A program made the position numbers and the translations under genes. Source: Hepatocystis sp. ex Piliocolobus tephrosceles (Eukaryota > Apicomplexa > Aconoidasida > Haemosporida > Plasmodiidae). From it: 18,773 nt of DNA. The notes beneath the pieces were generated by a model, which saw only the letters and a list, made by a program, of their open reading frames with translations, was not told the DNA's origin and searched no databases. The stretch spans positions 1 to 18,773 of the forward strand of contig CABPSV020000335.1 in assembly GCA_902459845.2 (NCBI GenBank), read 5' to 3'. This document shows, piece by piece, positions 10,001 to 16,000 of the stretch (its first letter is position 1; each line of letters begins with the position of its first letter).

Positions 10001-13000
10001 CATACATAAATAAATGATTGAATAATTTATTAAATTATTTGTACTAGTTACATGTTTTAAAATAGTCTCTACTTTATGTAGTGGTAATATATGTTTTATA
10101 AATTTTTTATAATCGTTTTTTAATTTTATATATAACGTTTCTATATCTTCTAACTCATTTTGATGTATATACTTTTCAATAAAATATGTACATATATTTT
10201 TTTTATCACTCTTTTTTAACATTTGTGTTAGTTTTTTTTTTTTTTTTTTATTCATATGATGAAGTATTTTAGGTATTAATGGCAGATCTTTTTTTATATT
10301 TCTTATATTTTCCTTGTAAAATTCATTTTTTTTTAAATTCGAATAATCAGTATATGTTATTTTTTCAAAAGGGTTCATTTTTTCGAGATACATATGGTGT
10401 TGACTACTCATGTCAATTTCTGCTTCTGTTAAAATTTTTTGATTATGTAAATATTTTTTTAATGCAATTTTTTTAAAAATATTTTTTACTTCTTTTCTTA
10501 TTTTTGAACAAATTATATTTAACAGATAGTGAGATATATATATAGATCCTATAATATAAATAAATGTGTCGTTTTCTAGTTTTTCTCTTAGCTCTATGAT
10601 AGTACTATACTCAATGAATAGAAAGTTTAACATAATGTTCAAATCAGTTGGACATATATATTTAATATATTTTTTTATATAATAACAAATGTAGCTCAAT
10701 GTGTCGGGGAAATTGTTGTTTTTATTTACGTATAAAATTTTATACATTTTTATTATATCCTCCTTGTGTATGTAAATATTATTGTTATATCCGGTTGATG
10801 TTTTATAAATAAATAAACTTGTGTCATTTTGTTTTATATTGTAAAGGATATTATTGGTTTGGCCATTAGGAGTATTTATTACATGACCATATTCATATGT
10901 TTCAGCATTGTTATAGTCATGTACATTAAATACGTTTTCGACATTGTTCATATTGTTCGTATTGTTCGTATTGCTCGTATTGCTCGTATTGCTCGTATTG
11001 TTCGTATTGCTCGTATTGTTCGTATTGCTCGTATTGTTCGTATTGCTCGTATTGTTCGTATTGTTCGTATTGTTCGTATTGTTCGTATTGTTCGTATTGT
11101 TCGTATTGTTCGTATTGTTCGTATTGTTCGTATTGTTTGTATTGCTCATAATTTCTTCATTTGTAAAAAAATTAATCAGTTTGGATAACGGCGTCAACTG
11201 CAGAGTACCACCACCAACGTCTCTTCTTCCGCCTTCCAAATTATTTATTACGAGTTTAAGAAGCAGAAACAACCAAACAAACAAATATTTTTCGATTTTT
11301 TGAACAAATAATATTTCATTTTTTAGCATAAGTAAATACTTATACAAATCTAATAAGGAAACTACAATATCTTGCGTTGCTTTCTTTTTAAAAATAATAA
11401 TATTGTAAATTTCTCGAAATATGGAATAACATGTATTTTTATCATACATAACCTTCGTCTTTATAACATTACTGCTCATTATGCTAGTAAATATTGTGAA
11501 CATATAAAAAATAAAATAAAAACATAAAGAATGTTGGCTTCTGTAATTTAAATTTAACAATTCTTGGTTTAATGCGTTTAATGGTTCAGTTGTTGTTGTT
11601 GTTGTTTTGTTTTTTTTTTTTTTTAAACTAAAATTATCAAAAAAAGGAGTTTTAATTATATAATTATAAAAATTATTTTTTAAATTTGTAAATATTATGT
11701 TGTATGTGTTCAGGTAAAATAAAGTTATTTTATTTTTTTTTATTTCTTCATATATATTTATAACCGAATCAAAAAAAATTGTTTGATTAAATAAAGATGA
11801 ACTAATGTAAGAATAGTGGTTAAAGGGTGTACCATCTTTGTAGGTATCATTAAGGTATATATTTTTAAATATAGAATATTCTTCATATGTAATAAAATTA
11901 TTTATGTTTTCTAAAACAGTTTCTTTTTTTATATTATCGATTTTGGATTGATCAAAATCGGTTAGAATGGCATTATTCATGTGATTGACTGGTTTGTTGA
12001 AATATAGGTCATGTGTTTTTATGCCACTATTAGAATCACCGTAACAAATATTATCTATTTGATAATTACTTAAGCCAAGTTTGTTTTGTATAAGATGTGT
12101 ACCTGTTTTTAAATATTCATAATTCTCATCTCGAATCATATAAACATTCATTAAATAAGAGTACACGATATGTATTATTTCTTCTATTATGGTAAAAATT
12201 ACATGAGCATAATAATGACCATTATTTTTAGCGTTGTTACTACTATTTAACTCAGAGGCACTATTAGTATATTCCGTTTCATTTTTTTGTACACATTCTA
12301 TCATACACCATCTTTCTTTTAACAGACTTAATATTTCAACTTTTTCCTCATGTATAAACAAATTATTGTCTATATTTTCTAAATACGTATATATATGTTT
12401 TATCACATTTTTTACGTTTTCATTTATGTTTTCAGTTGTGTTTGTACCGAAACAAGTGTCTGTTCTGTTTTGATCGTTTATATTAGTTACGTTATTAGTC
12501 CTATCTGATTCACTTTCTTTTAACCTTGGTTGGATAGTATATGTATTAACAAGATTGCATTTTATATGTATATAAAAATATAACAAATGGATAAATGCGT
12601 TATATATATATTTCAAATTTATATTAAAATTGATAAATTGGTAATAAAATAATATTTTATTACTTTTATTCCACAAACTTTCATCCCATAAACTATGATT
12701 GTTATTGTTGTTATTTATACAATACTCACTACTTTGTTTTGAATTATCACTATTCAAAAGGTTGATATAGAAAGAAGAATTTAAAAAAGTTAATTTAAGA
12801 GTTTGATTTTTATCAATTATATTTTCTATTATTAATTTTTCAATGTCCTTAATTTTTTTATAATCTTTTTTATTTTGTAACATTTTTAAAGAAAATGAGA
12901 ATAATTTAGTTTGTATTAGAATGTGTTCAAAATTATGATTAAAAAGTTTTTCTTTTTTTTTGTTCCAAAGAAAATTATTTGGTAACATTGTTTTATTTTC

Positions 13001-16000
13001 ATAGTTATTATTTTGCTTATTTGATAATAAACTATGGCCACTATTTGACGTATTAGTTAAAATGTATGAATAACTATTTTTGTTTCTTTGATATAAGCAA
13101 TAACTTATATATATGTTATTTACAACTTCAAACACGTTGCTTATCCATTTATAATAGTCATATAAATAATTATAACGGGTATGAAAAAAACTATTATAAT
13201 CAGAATTGTCATATTGTGAAATAATGTGCGTATCTGTAAAAACTAATTCATCCTGTTTATGACGAGATAAAAAGAAATAATTTTTTTGTTTCACTTTCGA
13301 AGGTCTACTCAAATCAGTGTTGTCATACCATGTAGAGTAATTACCATCAAGATCATCATACAATGAATAATTATTTTTTGTATTTATCACCTGACTTTGA
13401 ATTGTTACTTTTATTTTTTGTAATATATTCATTAAACGTATGTTAATATTATTAAGATCTTTCCAATAATATAAACATTTTACCATGTCACTCAAAAAAA
13501 AAACTATACTGTTTATTTTTTTATATCTTAAATTTGATATTTCTTGAAAAGTAAATAAGTATATAAAAATGTAATAATCCAAGGAAGTTTGATTAAGTAA
13601 TTCAACATTTTTGTTTAATAACATTTTAAAAATTGTTTTTTCAACTATTGTAATAAATCTGTTCATAAGAAAAAATATAATACCGTTCATGATTTTCTTA
13701 TTCTTAATCGGTTTCTTTTTTTTTTGTTTATTCTGCTGATGGCTGTTATATTTAATAAAATAGTTGTAGCTGAAGTTGTACTTTAAAAACTGTTCGAAAA
13801 AATGTAATACTTTGGAAAGTACTAAATCGTTATTTGTAGTAGTAATGTTACTACCATCATTGTTATTACTATGAAGATAATGTTGAGCAACATACAATGG
13901 TTTGAAAAATGTTTGCATGATGGTATAATCCTTATCTTGTTTGTTTTTATAAAATTGGTTGTATTTTTCCTTTGTATTCGAAGCCGTAATTGCACCTGTA
14001 CTCGCACCTGTACTCGCACCTGTACTTGCACTTGTACTATTATGTATATCACTCAACACCTTTTTGTTCTTTTTATATATTATTTTATATATATAACTAC
14101 TTACAATATAAAAGTAACCAACCTTTTTAGCAATAACTTTATTTGTCACAAATTCTAGGTATTTTTTTATATTCAAATCATAGTAATCGTTTATTGAGTT
14201 TTTGTTTTTAGTCATATTTTTGTCTGTTTCTATATTAGTCATTTTTTTTTTAACGACAATTTTATTTTTTATACGTATCAGTTGTTGGTATCTGTAAAAT
14301 AAATCATAAGGTGAAAAATTACGTATAAAATTGTAAACTAAGTGGCAATATATATGGTTCAATTTGTGTTTATAAACTGAACTGATTAATGTTGCTTCTT
14401 TTACCACACTAATACTAACATCTTCATAAACACGGTTAAAAAATAAATTGCCCTTATGGTGTACTTTGTTATTATTATTAATATAATTTAGAAACATGTA
14501 TAACTGATATTGGATTATGTGGTTGTATTTTTTACTGTTGCGTATGGTATATGTTGTATTATCAATAAATGTTTTAGGTAACATGTTGGTACTAGTACTA
14601 CTACAATCACAATGTATAACTTTACCTAACACAAACCTTCTTTTAAAAAAACTTGATAAAATACTTTTTAATTTGTATACACTATTAACAACACATGTAT
14701 TCACACAATTAAAAAATGGATAAAAAATTAGTTGTATATTTTTATTAAGCTTTGAGAAAATTTTACAATATAAAATTATGAAAGAGTCGATAAACATATG
14801 TTTCCATTGGTTTGGTGATAATGAAATGTCAGATTTTGTCCTTTTTCTTTTGCTATTATTTTTGACCAATAAAAAATTAGTGCATAAAAAATCGATATAT
14901 TTTTCTATATAATATAAATTATTTTCAAAACTATGATTTAATAGGATATTCAAGTTGTTTTTGAAGTGTTCCTTTTTTAAGTGTTCCTTTTTTAAGTGTT
15001 CTCTTTTTTCTTTGACTAATTCTTCGTCAAACATATATTCGATAATATAAGTCGTAAGTGATATGATTAAAGAAAAATATATTAATTCGAAATTACGTTT
15101 AATTCCATGTGTTATAAAAAAGCAGTTATAACAATAGTTTACATAATCAAGTATCTTTGTACAATCAATTTTAAACCGTTCAATGTTGAAAAATAAATTT
15201 ACCATTTTTGCGATCATTACTTTTTCTTCTTTTTCCTCTTTTTCTTCTTTTTCCTCTTTTTCCTCTTTTTCTTCTTTTTCTTCTTTTTCTGCTTTTTCTT
15301 CTTTTTCCTCTTTTTCCTCTTTTTCCTTTTTTTCTGCTTTTCTAAGATAAACAATTTTATCCTTATTTTTACAATCCGAAAGATACTTTCTAATATTTTT
15401 TAAAAATATGTTTATTATATAAAAAAAAACATTACTTTTTTTAATTATATTTAAATAATCTTTTTTTATATCATTTTGAATATTAATTTTGTCATGATTC
15501 AAGTAACCTACTGTTTTAATTCTACTGTAAAAAAATCCTAACATCATGTGTAATAAATTATTGTTACTGATTTGGGAAGATATTTTACTTGTATCAACCT
15601 CAGATGAAACAGTATTTGTATAATCACTGTTAAATTTATTTAAAATGTTATAATGCATATTTGATGTATTGGCTAGTTTTATCTCCATATGCGCAGCTGT
15701 TTCGTTGTGTTCGTTCTTATACGTGTGTATATTATCTTTCAATTCATCTACTGGTACATTTACAATGGTACTATTACTAATAGAAACAACTTTATTAAAA
15801 TTTAAACTATATTCATTATCCAAATCGATTGAATTACTTACGTAATCACCCATTGGATCGAAATATAATTCTAAACAACGATTTCGTAATGCTTTGCTAA
15901 TTTTATAATGTTCTTTTTCACTTAAAGTTAAAAATATTTGAAATTTTTTGTGAGGTTTAATTTTTTTTGCTTTTCCAAATTCATGTAAAAGTATATACCC

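Larger units (their letters stand above)
5390..15850 (-). other. Midasin linker (stalk) region
   Basis: Residues about 970-4458 lie between AAA6 and the acidic tail. In yeast this region forms an extended, mostly helical stem that places the tail and MIDAS domain relative to the ring. Here it is mostly hydrophobic and Lys/Asn/Ile-rich sequence with helical character, broken by low-complexity inserts: (EEK)n near 15221-15338, STGA repeats near 14000, NNT/SNT near 11000, IADTNK near 9800, poly-Glu near 9275 and NGDIYN near 8070. The best-conserved piece I recognise is near residues 3895-3915 (QKKRWVYILKHFLMKKLNI, about 7015-7075), which resembles the basic-helical motif that midasins carry late in the linker. 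An acidic Ser/Thr cluster (SEEVDSCSV to SLDEDDF, about 7425-7530) interrupts it earlier. The linker is roughly twice the yeast length by my estimate. Boundaries are approximate. Confidence 0.7.

Noticed and set aside
10941..11146. Dense N-x-T sequons suggesting a glycosylated secreted protein
   Set aside because: The array lies within nuclear midasin, with no signal peptide or membrane segments. The sequon match is a by-product of the NNT repeat.
10829..11303. Plus-strand frames rich in Val/Arg/Ile or Val/Leu/Phe repeats
   Set aside because: They are antisense frames of the NNT/SNT 9-bp array. They have no start context or homology.
15221..15338. Possible intron within the pyrimidine-rich (plus) or purine-rich (minus) tract
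   Set aside because: The frame stays open throughout, the period is 9 bp, and no GT...AG pair is needed to join recognised motifs.
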